From Pseudomonas asiatica (GTDB lineage Bacteria; Pseudomonadota; Gammaproteobacteria; Pseudomonadales; Pseudomonadaceae): 64,000 nt of DNA. Position 1 is the first letter of the stretch; the number at the start of each line of letters is the position of its first letter. The stretch is from positions 1,178,001 through 1,242,000 of the forward strand of contig NZ_BLJF01000001.1 in the NCBI RefSeq assembly GCF_009932335.1, written 5' to 3'. Of the stretch, positions 40,141-47,801 are shown piece after piece. A model generated the notes under the pieces. The model was not told the origin of the DNA. It saw only the letters and a program-made list of their open reading frames with translations, and ran no database searches. Both the position numbers and the translations under genes were made by a program.

Positions 40141-40830
40141 TCAGGCGGCCTTGTAGGCGGAAATGGATTGCGATACAGCGGGCCGGTGATTAGCTAGGAA
40201 CACTGCGCGTGCAAAGCCAGCCGGAGTTGCGCTGCGAATGTTGGCTCGTTCCGGCCCGGGCGGGCATTTGTGGATCCTGTCATCAGGCGCGCCTAGCGAC
40301 TCGTCCTTAAACGGCTCTGGCATCACGAAGCCCCCCCCGGTCCAGAGGCAGGTTTTCTTCGTGTAGTTGTCCTCGGCGCAATAGCCGGTGAACTGTTCAG
40401 GGCTGAAGATGTGGTCAGGCTTGCGCCAGAGGCTGCTGATCTGACTTACCGGGTTCTCGGCGAACCATGGCGCCCCGGAAAGCTCGCCGATGATTTGGCA
40501 CTGCCAAACCACGTGCATTGCCTTGAACTGGAAGGCTGGGTCGGCTTTTCGCTTAGGTTCGAACCAGCGTGCACCGCTGACGGCTAGATCGGTGCACGGC
40601 GGGAAGCCGGCCACGAACTTGACTCGCCCGGTGGCCAGTGCCTTGCGAATCACCGACCAGGTGGCCGGATCATCAATGATGTGACCCACCTTCGTGAAGC
40701 CGTCAGCTTCGTGCACTCCGGCGGGGTGCTGGGGGTCGACCAGGATGGCGTGGTAACCGGCTTCAACCCAAGGGGCGGCCATGACCCCGGTCAGATCACA
40801 CAGGAAGATCGCAATGTTTTTCTCGGGCAT
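40141..40830 (-). CDS. C5 cytosine DNA methyltransferase-like protein
   Basis: 229 residues. The N-terminal Rossmann-like start IAIFLCDLTGVMAAPWVEAGY is followed by FPPCTDLAVSGARWF with the catalytic PPC motif and an ENPV segment (WFAENPVSQI), as in short phage Dcm-like enzymes. It is shorter than bacterial Dcm proteins and lacks a clear target-recognition domain. There is no adjacent nuclease, so it is likely an orphan methylase protecting phage DNA. Confidence 0.75.
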   Translation of the reverse strand: MPEKNIAIFLCDLTGVMAAPWVEAGYHAILVDPQHPAGVHEADGFTKVGHIIDDPATWSVIRKALATGRVKFVAGFPPCTDLAVSGARWFEPKRKADPAFQFKAMHVVWQCQIIGELSGAPWFAENPVSQISSLWRKPDHIFSPEQFTGYCAEDNYTKKTCLWTGGGFVMPEPFKDESLGAPDDRIHKCPPGPERANIRSATPAGFARAVFLANHRPAVSQSISAYKAA

Positions 40831-40893
40831 AGTCGTCCCTCGCCGGGTCGGCGTTATCGTTGAATAGGGGAAGGCGCTGGCGGGCGGCGCGGG

Positions 40894-41232
40894 TCAGGCG
40901 GCTGGGCGTTCGATTTCGTCGCAGGCGTCTTGGTCTGGATCTGATACGATGCTGCGCACGCTGGCGTCATAGAAGGCCTGCACCACATCTTCGCTAAGTA
41001 AGATTTCGTGGCGCACCATCAGGAACTTGGCCAGATCATCATCGCTCATGGCGTCCATCTTCAGGATCGCCATCTGAAGCACCTCGTTTATCTGCATGCC
41101 TTTGGATCGCTCGCAGATCCGGTCCATCGCCTGATGGATGCCCGGGCGTACCCGGTGCCTCAGCGCCTTCTCGTCGAACTTGATGCGTTTCCTCTCAGCG
41201 TTTTCATTACGCTGCTGCTGCGTCAGAGCCAT
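40894..41232 (-). CDS. phage hypothetical protein
   Basis: 112 residues from ATG 41232 (GGAGG five bases upstream). Helical throughout, with a basic N terminus (NENAERKRIKFDEKALRHRV) and an acidic C terminus. Possibly ribbon-helix-helix-like at the start; not certain. Confidence 0.62.
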   Translation of the reverse strand: MALTQQQRNENAERKRIKFDEKALRHRVRPGIHQAMDRICERSKGMQINEVLQMAILKMDAMSDDDLAKFLMVRHEILLSEDVVQAFYDASVRSIVSDPDQDACDEIERPAA

Positions 41233-41572
41233 CATCGCCTCCATTGCGCACAAACCGGGTGCCCGGGGCGTACTCCAGCAGGTCGCACACCCGGTTGATG
41301 ATCTTGAGCGCGGCGTCGAACACCTTGGCGTCGTCCGGCTCGCGGGCCAGGCGCTTCATGTTCGGCTGGTGCTCCAGGCAGACCTTGTCGACCAGGCGCC
41401 GGGCCAGCCTGCGCAGGTGATCGGCGCTGTCGTGCACGCGCAGGCTGAGAGCAAAGGCCAGGGCGACCTCATCAGCACGGTACTGGCCGCCGCTGCGGGT
41501 GTTGTACAGCTTCTTGACCGGCCGATTCATCCAGGCCGGCAGGGTTACCACTCCAGAAGGTGCTTTCTGCAT
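41207..41572 (-). CDS. phage hypothetical protein
   Basis: 121 residues, basic, helical (VALAFALSLRVHDSADHLRRLARRLVDK). No domain recognised. GGAGC eight bases before the ATG. Its end overlaps the next gene. Confidence 0.65.
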   Translation of the reverse strand: MQKAPSGVVTLPAWMNRPVKKLYNTRSGGQYRADEVALAFALSLRVHDSADHLRRLARRLVDKVCLEHQPNMKRLAREPDDAKVFDAALKIINRVCDLLEYAPGTRFVRNGGDDGSDAAAA

Positions 41573-41657
41573 GTCTGTGCTCCGATAGGCCGCTTGGCGG
41601 CAGGTGGAACTGTTCTTGCCGCCGGCGCTGGCGGACCAGGTTGTTGATGCGCTTCAT
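41472..41657 (-). CDS. possible small basic protein overlapping the next gene
   Basis: 61 codons starting in an ATGA overlap with the HTH gene (MKRINNLVRQRRRQEQFHLPP), but overlapping the following gene by about 100 bases. The first third looks coding, the rest does not. Kept as a weak call. Confidence 0.3.
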   Translation of the reverse strand: MKRINNLVRQRRRQEQFHLPPSGLSEHRHAESTFWSGNPAGLDESAGQEAVQHPQRRPVPC

Positions 41658-42196
41658 TTCCTGACGCGCACCCGTGGGAAGTTAATGTCGTTGCGCTCGA
41701 TGATCTTCACCAGCGTTCCGTAATTCAGGCCCAGCTGCTCAGCTACCTGTGCGCGGTGCAGGCCGGTGTCGCGCAGGGCGCAGATTTTCTGGACCGCCTT
41801 CAACTCCTCGATCCGCTTCAGGTTCCGCTGGATCTGGCGCTGGGCATCGCGCTTGCTGTTGGCCGACTTCTTACGCTCTGCGCGCCGGAACACGAAGTTG
41901 CCTTCCCGCGAGGCCCGGAATAGGGCCTGCTTGGAAATGCCAGTGGCCTCATGAACCTGCTGGCACGTCATGGTCTTGGCCATCTCGGCTACCTGGTCGG
42001 CGCGGGCTTTCATTTTTTCCTTGCGTGGCGATGGCTCGGCCTTCTTGGCGGGCGCCTTGGCAGTCGACGCTGACTTCGGTTCAGGGCCTTTGCGCGGCGG
42101 CAGTGGCCTGTAGGTGAATCCCTCCAGCACAATCAGCTGGCCGCCAGACGCGAAGAAGGCCGCTTTTGCGGCCTCCAGGTCGATTGATGGGTTCAT
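41654..42196 (-). CDS. phage HTH protein with two helix-turn-helix-like segments
   Basis: 180 residues. A Lys/Pro-rich linker leads to TCQQVHEATGISKQALFRASREGNF (first HTH-like) and HRAQVAEQLGLNYGTLVKIIERNDI (second). A strongly basic helix lies between (KKSANSKRDAQRQIQRNLKRIEEL, given here for its character). Likely DNA-binding; target unknown. Overlaps the exonuclease gene by four bases. Confidence 0.68.
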   Translation of the reverse strand: MNPSIDLEAAKAAFFASGGQLIVLEGFTYRPLPPRKGPEPKSASTAKAPAKKAEPSPRKEKMKARADQVAEMAKTMTCQQVHEATGISKQALFRASREGNFVFRRAERKKSANSKRDAQRQIQRNLKRIEELKAVQKICALRDTGLHRAQVAEQLGLNYGTLVKIIERNDINFPRVRVRK

Positions 42197-42822
42197 GCTG
42201 CCTCCTTCATTCGCTCGCGCATCTCCTTCTCCAGGTCGGCGAGTTCTTCCAGAAACGCCTTGATCTCAGCTTCCATCTCGCGGATGCGCTTGAAGTCGCG
42301 TTCGAAGCGATGGCACACGTACTGGAGCGGCTCAGGCAGGCGGTCGTCGTAACTGACGAAGTCCGCCCAGGCCCTGCCGGTGCAGGCCATCTGGGCCAGC
42401 ATCTGCCACTCATACTGCGGGTCGTGGCGCTCAGACTGCATGGTGGCGATGTGGGTCGCAGTGTTTGGGCACTTGATCTCCAGCACGCCATCGTCGCCAA
42501 CAAGGCCGTCCGGAGACGCGCCAAAGCCAGCAATTGTCGGGTGCATGACCAAGCCGGTTTCAACCACCATCAGGCCTTTGTCGGCCTCGTAGGCCATGCA
42601 AGCAAATGGCTCAAGCTCGACGCCGCGTTGCACGGCAGGCTTGCTGGAAAGGTCTGGGCCGCTCTGCTGACCGGTGAGCCGCTCGCACAGCAGCTCCATC
42701 ATGTAGTTCTTGCGGGTAGCAGACGGCGCGCCACCTCGGCCGCTCGCCATAACGTCCTTCACTCGACTGGCGGTCACGCACCCAAGGCGTGCCGCGAACC
42801 ACTCAGCGCTACGCTGCTCCAT
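42193..42822 (-). CDS. lambda-Exo/YqaJ-type recombination exonuclease
   Basis: 209 residues. EQRSAEWFAARLGCVTASRV at the N terminus, GVELEPFACMAYE, GASPDGLVGDDGVLEIKCPNTATHI with the catalytic D-ExK pattern, and YEWQMLAQMACTGRAWADFVSYD. A 5'-3' exonuclease working with the single-strand annealing protein encoded upstream. The overlap with recT is 14 bases. Confidence 0.92.
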   Translation of the reverse strand: MEQRSAEWFAARLGCVTASRVKDVMASGRGGAPSATRKNYMMELLCERLTGQQSGPDLSSKPAVQRGVELEPFACMAYEADKGLMVVETGLVMHPTIAGFGASPDGLVGDDGVLEIKCPNTATHIATMQSERHDPQYEWQMLAQMACTGRAWADFVSYDDRLPEPLQYVCHRFERDFKRIREMEAEIKAFLEELADLEKEMRERMKEAA

Positions 42823-43753
42823 CTAACACCTCCTCAGATTCGCCTTCGATGGGTGCCGCCTCTGCCTTAATGGCGTCGGCGCGCTTGGTGACCTCGGCCT
42901 TGAAGCGGGCATGGCCGGCTGCATCCTTTGCCTGCTTCATGGCTGCGGTTCCCTGCTGGTAAACATCGGTCAGCGCTTCCAGGCTGCCTGCCTTCTGTGC
43001 CAGTGAGATCCAGTTGTTCACCATCTCGGGATCGGTGGGCGCCGAGCCGACCACACTGGCCAGCCCCTCACCACCGTCCGTGTTCAAGTGGTGAATCGCC
43101 TGCTCCAGGCGCTCAGTCTTCGGCCAGTACTTGTAGCCACGCTTAACCACGGTCTTCTTTGCCATCTCGCCTGGGTCGGTGACCCACGGGCAGGATTTGT
43201 TCTTGCTGACCCAGGCCTTCCAGGCGCTTGACCTGTCTCGGATGGCGTTCACATCCTCGATGCTCATGGTTTCGGTCAGGTAGTCGCCGTCAGCAGTCTT
43301 GACCACCACGTAGACGCCGATCACCTCGCCGCGATCCTTGGCGAACGGGTTGTAGGAGTGGGTTGGCGGCTTGTCGAAGCCGTTCAGGCTGAAGGCGTCG
43401 GCTGCGTACACCAGTTCGGCCTGCGCCCAGCGGATGGCGCCGGTCGACATGGCCAGGTCCATCAAGCCGATGTAGCTGATGTCCAGGCAGATGCGGCCGT
43501 CGCGCGGGACCAGATAGGCCTGTTTCTTGGCCGGGTTCAGGCTGATGCCGATGGCGGCGATGTTGGTGATCGCATTGGCCACCGACTGCCGGTTCTGCAT
43601 GGCCACCTTGGTGGCGTACTCGCTCGAGGTGATCACCTGGATGGCGAATTCGGCCTCGCGCTCGAAGTTCAGCGAGCGGTCAGTCAGCACATTGGCGAAC
43701 TGGTTTCGCTGCGCGTAGATGTCCTGCGAGATTATGGCTACTGCTTGGCTCAT
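42809..43753 (-). CDS. recT: RecT-family single-strand annealing protein
   Basis: 314 residues. AIQVITSSEYATKVAMQNRQSV, NIAAIGISLNPAKKQAYLVPRDG, the DISYIGLMDLAMSTGAI core and a KKTVVKRGYKYWPKTERLEQAIH segment are RecT hallmarks. With the exonuclease it forms a phage homologous-recombination module, as lambda Bet/Exo do in the PL operon. Confidence 0.94.
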   Translation of the reverse strand: MSQAVAIISQDIYAQRNQFANVLTDRSLNFEREAEFAIQVITSSEYATKVAMQNRQSVANAITNIAAIGISLNPAKKQAYLVPRDGRICLDISYIGLMDLAMSTGAIRWAQAELVYAADAFSLNGFDKPPTHSYNPFAKDRGEVIGVYVVVKTADGDYLTETMSIEDVNAIRDRSSAWKAWVSKNKSCPWVTDPGEMAKKTVVKRGYKYWPKTERLEQAIHHLNTDGGEGLASVVGSAPTDPEMVNNWISLAQKAGSLEALTDVYQQGTAAMKQAKDAAGHARFKAEVTKRADAIKAEAAPIEGESEEVLDGAA

Positions 43754-43760
43754 GGCGACC

Positions 43761-44864
43761 TCAGTAGGAAATTGTGATGTTCGGGATCTTGCGCTGGGCG
43801 ATCAGCTTGACCGCCTGCTTGGCGCAGGACTCAGGCATGCCGTGGGCCATGAAGGCTTCCAAGGCGGCGCGGTTGATGCTTCTGCGGTGGGCTTCGTCGC
43901 GCTCTCGAGCTTCCTGCTGGCGCACGATCTGGGCGGCAGCTGCATCGGCCCGGCGGCGTTCTTCCTGGCGTGCCTGCTCGGCAGCTTCTTCAGCCCGGCG
44001 GGCGGCGGCCTGGCGCTCTTGTTCGGCACGCTGCTCGGCGGCAACACGGTCGGCCTCGGCCTGAACTCTGGCGCGCTCCGCTTGCTCGGCCTGTAGCTTC
44101 AGTTCAAGTTCGCGGCGCTCTGCGGCGGCCTGGGCCTCCAGCTCACGGCGTTGGGCGGCCTCTCGCTCTGCCTGGGCTTTCTGCTCCGCTTCAACGCGTG
44201 CGCGTTCAGATGCTTCCCGGGCAATGCGCTCTTCGCGCTCTTTCTGCTCGCGGGCTTCTGCCTCGGCGCGCAGCCGGGCCAGCTCGACCTGCTCAGCCTC
44301 GAACTGCTCGCGCTTCAGCAGGGCAGCCCGCAAGGTCGTCAGAACCTTGTCCTTGGCGTTTGCCGCCTCGGCTTCGAACTCTTCCCAGTGGGCTCCTAGC
44401 TGCATTCCTTCCGCCTCAGCGATCAGGCCCTTGATGTGCAGCGAGGTCAGTTCGCCTAGGTCGTCGGCCAGAGTCTTCAGCCAGTTCAGGCGGTCGTTGT
44501 GGCGATCGATGCGCGCATCCTCGGCGGCTTCCCATTCGGTGAGCGGTCGGCGCGTCTCGTCCCGCAGTGTGTCCATCTTGGTCACGAACTCGCGCAGCTC
44601 TGCCTCGACCACCTTCGGCATTTCCTTGAGCCGGCGCAGGTAATCGCGGCCCGGCTTCTCGACGGCGGTCTTCGACTTGCTAACCTTGGCGGCTAGGCTG
44701 GCAATGCGTTCGCGGCCCTTGCGGGTGGTCAGGTCGGGCACTTCGCCCTCGATCTCGGCCTTCACCAGGTCGATGAATTGCTGCAGGCCGCCGGCCACGT
44801 AGATGGCCGGGGCGTTCGCCTCGCTGATCTCTTCGATTGCAATCAGTTTCTGTTCTGCGGACAT
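43761..44864 (-). CDS. long coiled-coil phage protein
   Basis: 367 residues from ATG 44864 (GGGAG six bases upstream; a start six codons earlier is also open). A helical N-terminal domain (about 1-170) is followed by an Ala/Glu/Arg-rich coiled coil of about 160 residues (REQKEREERIAREASERARV and similar) and a small C-terminal domain with AFMAHGMPESCAKQAVKLI. It lies upstream of recT in the operon, so a role in recombination or replication is possible but unproven. Confidence 0.78.
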   Translation of the reverse strand: MSAEQKLIAIEEISEANAPAIYVAGGLQQFIDLVKAEIEGEVPDLTTRKGRERIASLAAKVSKSKTAVEKPGRDYLRRLKEMPKVVEAELREFVTKMDTLRDETRRPLTEWEAAEDARIDRHNDRLNWLKTLADDLGELTSLHIKGLIAEAEGMQLGAHWEEFEAEAANAKDKVLTTLRAALLKREQFEAEQVELARLRAEAEAREQKEREERIAREASERARVEAEQKAQAEREAAQRRELEAQAAAERRELELKLQAEQAERARVQAEADRVAAEQRAEQERQAAARRAEEAAEQARQEERRRADAAAAQIVRQQEARERDEAHRRSINRAALEAFMAHGMPESCAKQAVKLIAQRKIPNITISY

Positions 44865-44908
44865 GCCAAACTCCCGCGCCATCCATGCGGTGGGCGCTCA
44901 TGTAGTGT

Positions 44909-45025
44909 TTATTGAGTGATGGAGCCAGCGAGAGCGCTGGCCAGCATGAAGAAGGTGCAGGCGAAGAGCATGGAGAAGGAGCCGCGCCAGATGACCAGGC
45001 GGCGTGCACGCTGGTAGCTGGTCAT
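44909..45025 (-). CDS. 38-residue single-span membrane peptide
   Basis: MTSYQRARRLVIWRGSFS followed by a hydrophobic run to SALAGSITQ: a basic N terminus and one membrane helix. It begins in an ATGA overlap with the upstream gene. Typical of tiny early phage membrane proteins; function unknown. Confidence 0.6.
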   Translation of the reverse strand: MTSYQRARRLVIWRGSFSMLFACTFFMLASALAGSITQ

Positions 45026-45192
45026 GGCCGAGGCCTCACAGCGATCTGGCCGGCCTTGAGCGCTGCCGCTATCTCGGGACGCAGTTTCTGCACTGGCCAC
45101 TCGCGTGGCAGGCCCACGCCGATAATTGCCAGGCTGCGCTCGATCTGTTCGAGCTGTTCGTCAATCAGGGATTTAACCGGTGCCGTGCTCAT
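45022..45192 (-). CDS. small phage hypothetical protein
   Basis: 56 residues from ATG 45192 (GGGAGAG upstream; ATGA overlap with the preceding gene). Helical: SLIDEQLEQIERSLAIIGVG. No domain. Confidence 0.6.
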   Translation of the reverse strand: MSTAPVKSLIDEQLEQIERSLAIIGVGLPREWPVQKLRPEIAAALKAGQIAVRPRP

Positions 45193-45419
45193 GCGACTCT
45201 CCCGTTTGCGCTCATCCATTGCTGGTGATCATCCATAGCGAAGCGGTTCAGCCGCTCCTTGTAGTAGCGCTGCTCTTGCAGGCCGATCGCGCCTACGAGG
45301 CCGGCGAGGTCGATTGCGGTGTCGAGCTCGGCCCGAAGCACATCCGTGAACCGCTCGCGCGCCCATTCAAAGCGCGCCTCGATGAAGTCGACAACGTCCT
45401 GCCTGGTCTTCTTGTTCAT
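45189..45419 (-). CDS. small phage hypothetical protein
   Basis: 76 residues from ATG 45419 (GGAGG four bases upstream; ATGA overlap). Helical, VVDFIEARFEWARERFTDVL. The end NRFAMDDHQQWMSANGRVA is hydrophilic. Unknown function. Confidence 0.62.
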   Translation of the reverse strand: MNKKTRQDVVDFIEARFEWARERFTDVLRAELDTAIDLAGLVGAIGLQEQRYYKERLNRFAMDDHQQWMSANGRVA

Positions 45420-45739
45420 GCTGCCTCCCACCAGCTATGGCGGATATCGTCATACCGGTCTTCTGCCTCGGCAGCGGCCTTGTCTTCCAGGTATTCCCAA
45501 AGAATCTCTTCGATTTCCTCGGAATACTTATCAGCGACGGCAGCGCAGCCGTTCTTGCCAAGGTCGATCGGATTACCTTCGTCGTCATAGGTATTCCCCG
45601 AGACGACCTCGAACTCCAATTCTCGATAGCCGTAGAAGTCATCCGGGCTTGCCCAGCTATTCGGGTTGCCCTTCACGGAATTGGAGTAGGTGATTTCGCA
45701 CTGGAGGACGAACTCCTCCACGATTACTTCGTAGGCCAT
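45416..45739 (-). CDS. acidic phage hypothetical protein
   Basis: 107 residues, strongly acidic, beginning MAYEVIVEEFVLQCEITYSN and with EEIEEILWEYLEDKAAAEAED near the end. GGAGG seven bases before the ATG. No domain recognised. Confidence 0.68.
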   Translation of the reverse strand: MAYEVIVEEFVLQCEITYSNSVKGNPNSWASPDDFYGYRELEFEVVSGNTYDDEGNPIDLGKNGCAAVADKYSEEIEEILWEYLEDKAAAEAEDRYDDIRHSWWEAA

Positions 45740-45759
45740 GATCGCCTCCAGGTGGTGGG

Positions 45760-45969
45760 TTACTCGGTGGGTGGGGAAGGGAGGGGCTGCCAGTGCGTAA
45801 CGGGGAAAATGTCGTCTCCGTTCTCATCGCAGAACCCAGTGTCGCCGTCATGGAGTCCAGGTTCGTGCATGAAGTACTGCGCGGACATGACCCTGAGATC
45901 AGGCGAGTAGACAAGGACGCGCTGGCCCTGATCTGGAATCCTGTCCATGATCCTGATCCAGGCGCTCAT
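45760..45969 (-). CDS. DUF551 phage protein
   Basis: 69 residues with the DUF551 layout: WIRIMDRIPDQGQRVLVYSP at the start and VTHWQPLPSPP at the end. Common in phages, function unknown. Overlaps its upstream neighbour (ATGA). Confidence 0.82.
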   Translation of the reverse strand: MSAWIRIMDRIPDQGQRVLVYSPDLRVMSAQYFMHEPGLHDGDTGFCDENGDDIFPVTHWQPLPSPPTE

Positions 45970-46367
45970 GGCTTCACCCGGGCTTTATCAATGGCGTCCA
46001 GTTGTTCAGCCCAAGACTCGGTGAAGTCGCGGTAATCACCGCTGTCGAGCCACTGAGCATTAACAGAATCAACGTCACCGCTTGGGCTGATGCGCAGAAG
46101 CCAGTCTTCGAAAATGCGTTGCTCGGCGCTCTCTACCACCGATACCAGCGCAGTGAGCAGATCTGGGGCGGCTGCGATCAGGCGGGCATTGGCTTCTAGC
46201 TCTTTGTCAGCAGGGTTGAATGCTGATGGGTAGTCTGCGTAAAGACACGCATGCCTTACTGTTTCATCATCCGGCCGCCGCGGTGGGAATGGCCCTATTC
46301 GATGACAAATACCAACTGAAGTCTGGATGGTGTCCAGTACCCAAGGCCCTGGAGTGTGTTCGCTCAT
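45966..46367 (-). CDS. phage protein with TPGPW / ANARLIAAAPDLL signature
   Basis: 133 residues. HTPGPWVLD at the start and ELEANARLIAAAPDLLTALV in the middle are a widely shared phage pattern of unknown role. GAGG eight bases upstream of the ATG. First gene after the 370-base gap. Confidence 0.8.
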   Translation of the reverse strand: MSEHTPGPWVLDTIQTSVGICHRIGPFPPRRPDDETVRHACLYADYPSAFNPADKELEANARLIAAAPDLLTALVSVVESAEQRIFEDWLLRISPSGDVDSVNAQWLDSGDYRDFTESWAEQLDAIDKARVKP

Positions 46368-46737
46368 AGTGTGAACCTCAGTAGGACCGCATGAGGCAGA
46401 TGCCAGCGCAGGTGACCAACCTCTGCGCGCCGTGAGAGCGCAGTACTGGCACCTGTCTGATGCGGTCGAAGTGAAGGGAAGGGGATGCGGGATGCATCGG
46501 TGATTTGATCTGCGCGGAAGGCAAGCCCCGCTTGGCGCCGACGTCCGCGCCCCGAACAGCCGCGCTCCGGTGATTGCTCACTGCCAGGTCGCGGTCTTGC
46601 TTTCTTCCCGAGGTCGCAAACCCTCGTGTCTCGGCTAGATGCCAGCGCCTTAAAGTTTGCTGGCGGTTCAGATCAAATCCCGATGCACCCTGCGATGGGG
46701 AGCAGGGCATCGGGCCGTCTTTCCGGCTTTCAGGGAA
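46368..46737. other. non-coding stretch with strong hairpin
   Basis: No convincing gene. A hairpin at 46679-46714 pairs CCCGATG with CATCGGG and, after a two-base bulge, CCCTGC with GCAGGG. It lies 24 bases past the stop of the 46738-46950 gene in the direction of transcription, without a T run. It could attenuate or process the early transcript. Confidence 0.5.
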
Positions 46738-46950
46738 TCAGCTCTTGCCCATGACCGCTTTGGTGACGACCTTGGGGAATTTCTTGGTGCGAATCTCGTT
46801 GGCCTGCCTGTCAGTGAGCAGGCCGGCCAGATAAAGCGTGGTGATAGAGGTGTTGATGTGGTCGAGGCGCTTGGCCTCGTCGGCGTTCATTTCCGGGAAC
46901 TGCTGCGCGAAGGGCCGCGCCGCCCAGCCTTGCTCGAACGTGCCTGACAT
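46738..46950 (-). CDS. small phage hypothetical protein
   Basis: 70 residues: GTFEQGWAARPFAQQFPEMN and a helix LAGLLTDRQANEIRTKKFPKV. GAGGG precedes the ATG. It is flanked on both sides by RNA hairpins. No domain. Confidence 0.62.
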   Translation of the reverse strand: MSGTFEQGWAARPFAQQFPEMNADEAKRLDHINTSITTLYLAGLLTDRQANEIRTKKFPKVVTKAVMGKS

Positions 46951-46974
46951 TGTCTTGCCCTCTGCTATTCAGTG

Positions 46975-47016
46975 GATTCCCCCTGATGCGCCCCGCTTGA
47001 GGCGCACCGGGGAATC
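46975..47016 (-). terminator. stem-loop between early genes (attenuator-like)
   Basis: GATTCCCC pairs with GGGGAATC and, inside, TGCGCC pairs with GGCGCA. It lies between the membrane-protein gene and the next gene. There is no T run, so it may be an attenuator or RNase-processing stem. Confidence 0.45.
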
Positions 47017-47021
47017 GTCTG

Positions 47022-47453
47022 TCACTTGTGCGCTTCGGGATCTTTGATGTGCTTGTCGAACAGCTTCTTGTGTCGGCGGGCGAAGCGGGCAACGTGTGCA
47101 ACCGCAAGCGCGGTGGCCACCGCAAGCACGATCGGGTAAAGCTTAAAGGCCACAAGCAACGCCAAGGGCCCAAGAGCCAGAGCAAGGAATGGGTAGAAGA
47201 AACCGCCTTCGCCATCCTTCCACTCACCATCTTTACCCTGGTACCCGTACTTGCAGCAGATTCCCTGGCCAGGCTCAAGTCCGCGGTACTTGTTAACCGC
47301 CTCGATCAGCGGATTGCGCTTAGGCGGCTTCGAATCATCCATCCAAGCCCAAGACCAAACCCAAGCCCAGCTAAGAAGGTAGAGAGCGAACCAAGCCAGA
47401 CCAAGCAGCAGGCCAAGCCCACAAGCCAGAGCAAAATAGTTTTCAAGCTGCAT
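47022..47453 (-). CDS. Trp-rich phage membrane protein
   Basis: 143 residues. A first hydrophobic segment (about 5-37) contains the odd run LSWAWVWSWAW. A hydrophilic Cys-containing middle (GQGICCKYGYQGKDGEWKDG) is followed by a second hydrophobic segment (about 86-120) and a basic C terminus. GAGGAATGAGGA precedes the ATG. Early, membrane-located; function unknown. Confidence 0.66.
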   Translation of the reverse strand: MQLENYFALACGLGLLLGLAWFALYLLSWAWVWSWAWMDDSKPPKRNPLIEAVNKYRGLEPGQGICCKYGYQGKDGEWKDGEGGFFYPFLALALGPLALLVAFKLYPIVLAVATALAVAHVARFARRHKKLFDKHIKDPEAHK

Positions 47454-47625
47454 TCCTCATTCCTCGTTCGTTGATTTCCCAATGCAGCCTGTCGCCAAGC
47501 TGCATCAGTGAAATTCTCAATTCTCGGGGGATCTTCGATCCCGACAGCCAACCGCGATGTAGCCATGCAATGGCATCCCACCCGTCAGCACTCTTTGATC
47601 TAGGGCCATCTACGCTGCTGGCCAC
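47443..47625 (-). CDS. first gene of the PL operon, small hypothetical protein
   Basis: About 60 residues from GTG 47625 (AGGGGAAG upstream): DGWDAIAWLHRGWLSGSKIP and a Leu-rich helix, ending NERGMRNAA. The frame stays open to 47832, but that start lies upstream of the PL -35 box and is rejected. Its place after the boxA/hairpin is where lambda has N. It is only mildly basic, so an antiterminator role is a guess. Confidence 0.5.
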   Translation of the reverse strand: MASSVDGPRSKSADGWDAIAWLHRGWLSGSKIPRELRISLMQLGDRLHWEINERGMRNAA

Positions 47626-47645
47626 GGGGTGAGGCTTCCCCTGTA

Positions 47646-47664
47646 CCGAACTTAAGGTGTTCGG
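47646..47664 (-). other. leader hairpin
   Basis: CCGAAC-7 bases-GTTCGG, a perfect six-bp stem in the PL leader, downstream of the boxB-like hairpin. Confidence 0.45.
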
Positions 47665-47683
47665 CTCGCTACCTTGAATCTGG

Positions 47684-47721
47684 GCCGGTGTCGATCCGGC
47701 AAGGTGTGTCGCTAAAGAGCG
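47684..47721 (-). promoter_or_regulatory. nut-like antitermination site (boxA plus boxB-like hairpin)
   Basis: On the minus strand CGCTCTTTA (47721-47713) matches the boxA consensus of lambda and rRNA leaders. Twelve bases later GCCGG-ATCGACA-CCGGC (47700-47684) forms a five-bp stem with a seven-base loop, comparable to boxB. It lies about 45-80 bases downstream of the PL start point. Confidence 0.6.
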
Positions 47722-47772
47722 GGTGAGGCTTGAGGGCCTCCCGAGGGGCTGTGTAGCGCCTCGATGGAGATA

Positions 47773-47801
47773 AATATATCCACGGGATATACATGCGTCA
47801 A
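47773..47801 (-). promoter_or_regulatory. PL promoter
   Basis: On the minus strand TTGACG (47801-47796), a 17-base spacer, then TATATT (47778-47773). It is overlapped by two operator-like sites and reads into the left early operon. Confidence 0.75.

Noticed and set aside
46378..46710. Open frame of 110 codons in the early-region gap
   Set aside because: No ribosome-binding site, no coding character and it crosses a strong hairpin.
47684..47760. Possible tRNA (GCCGG-N7-CCGGC resembling a T-arm)
   Set aside because: The loop does not have the TTCRA order and no acceptor or anticodon arm fits. It is better explained as a boxB-type hairpin after boxA.
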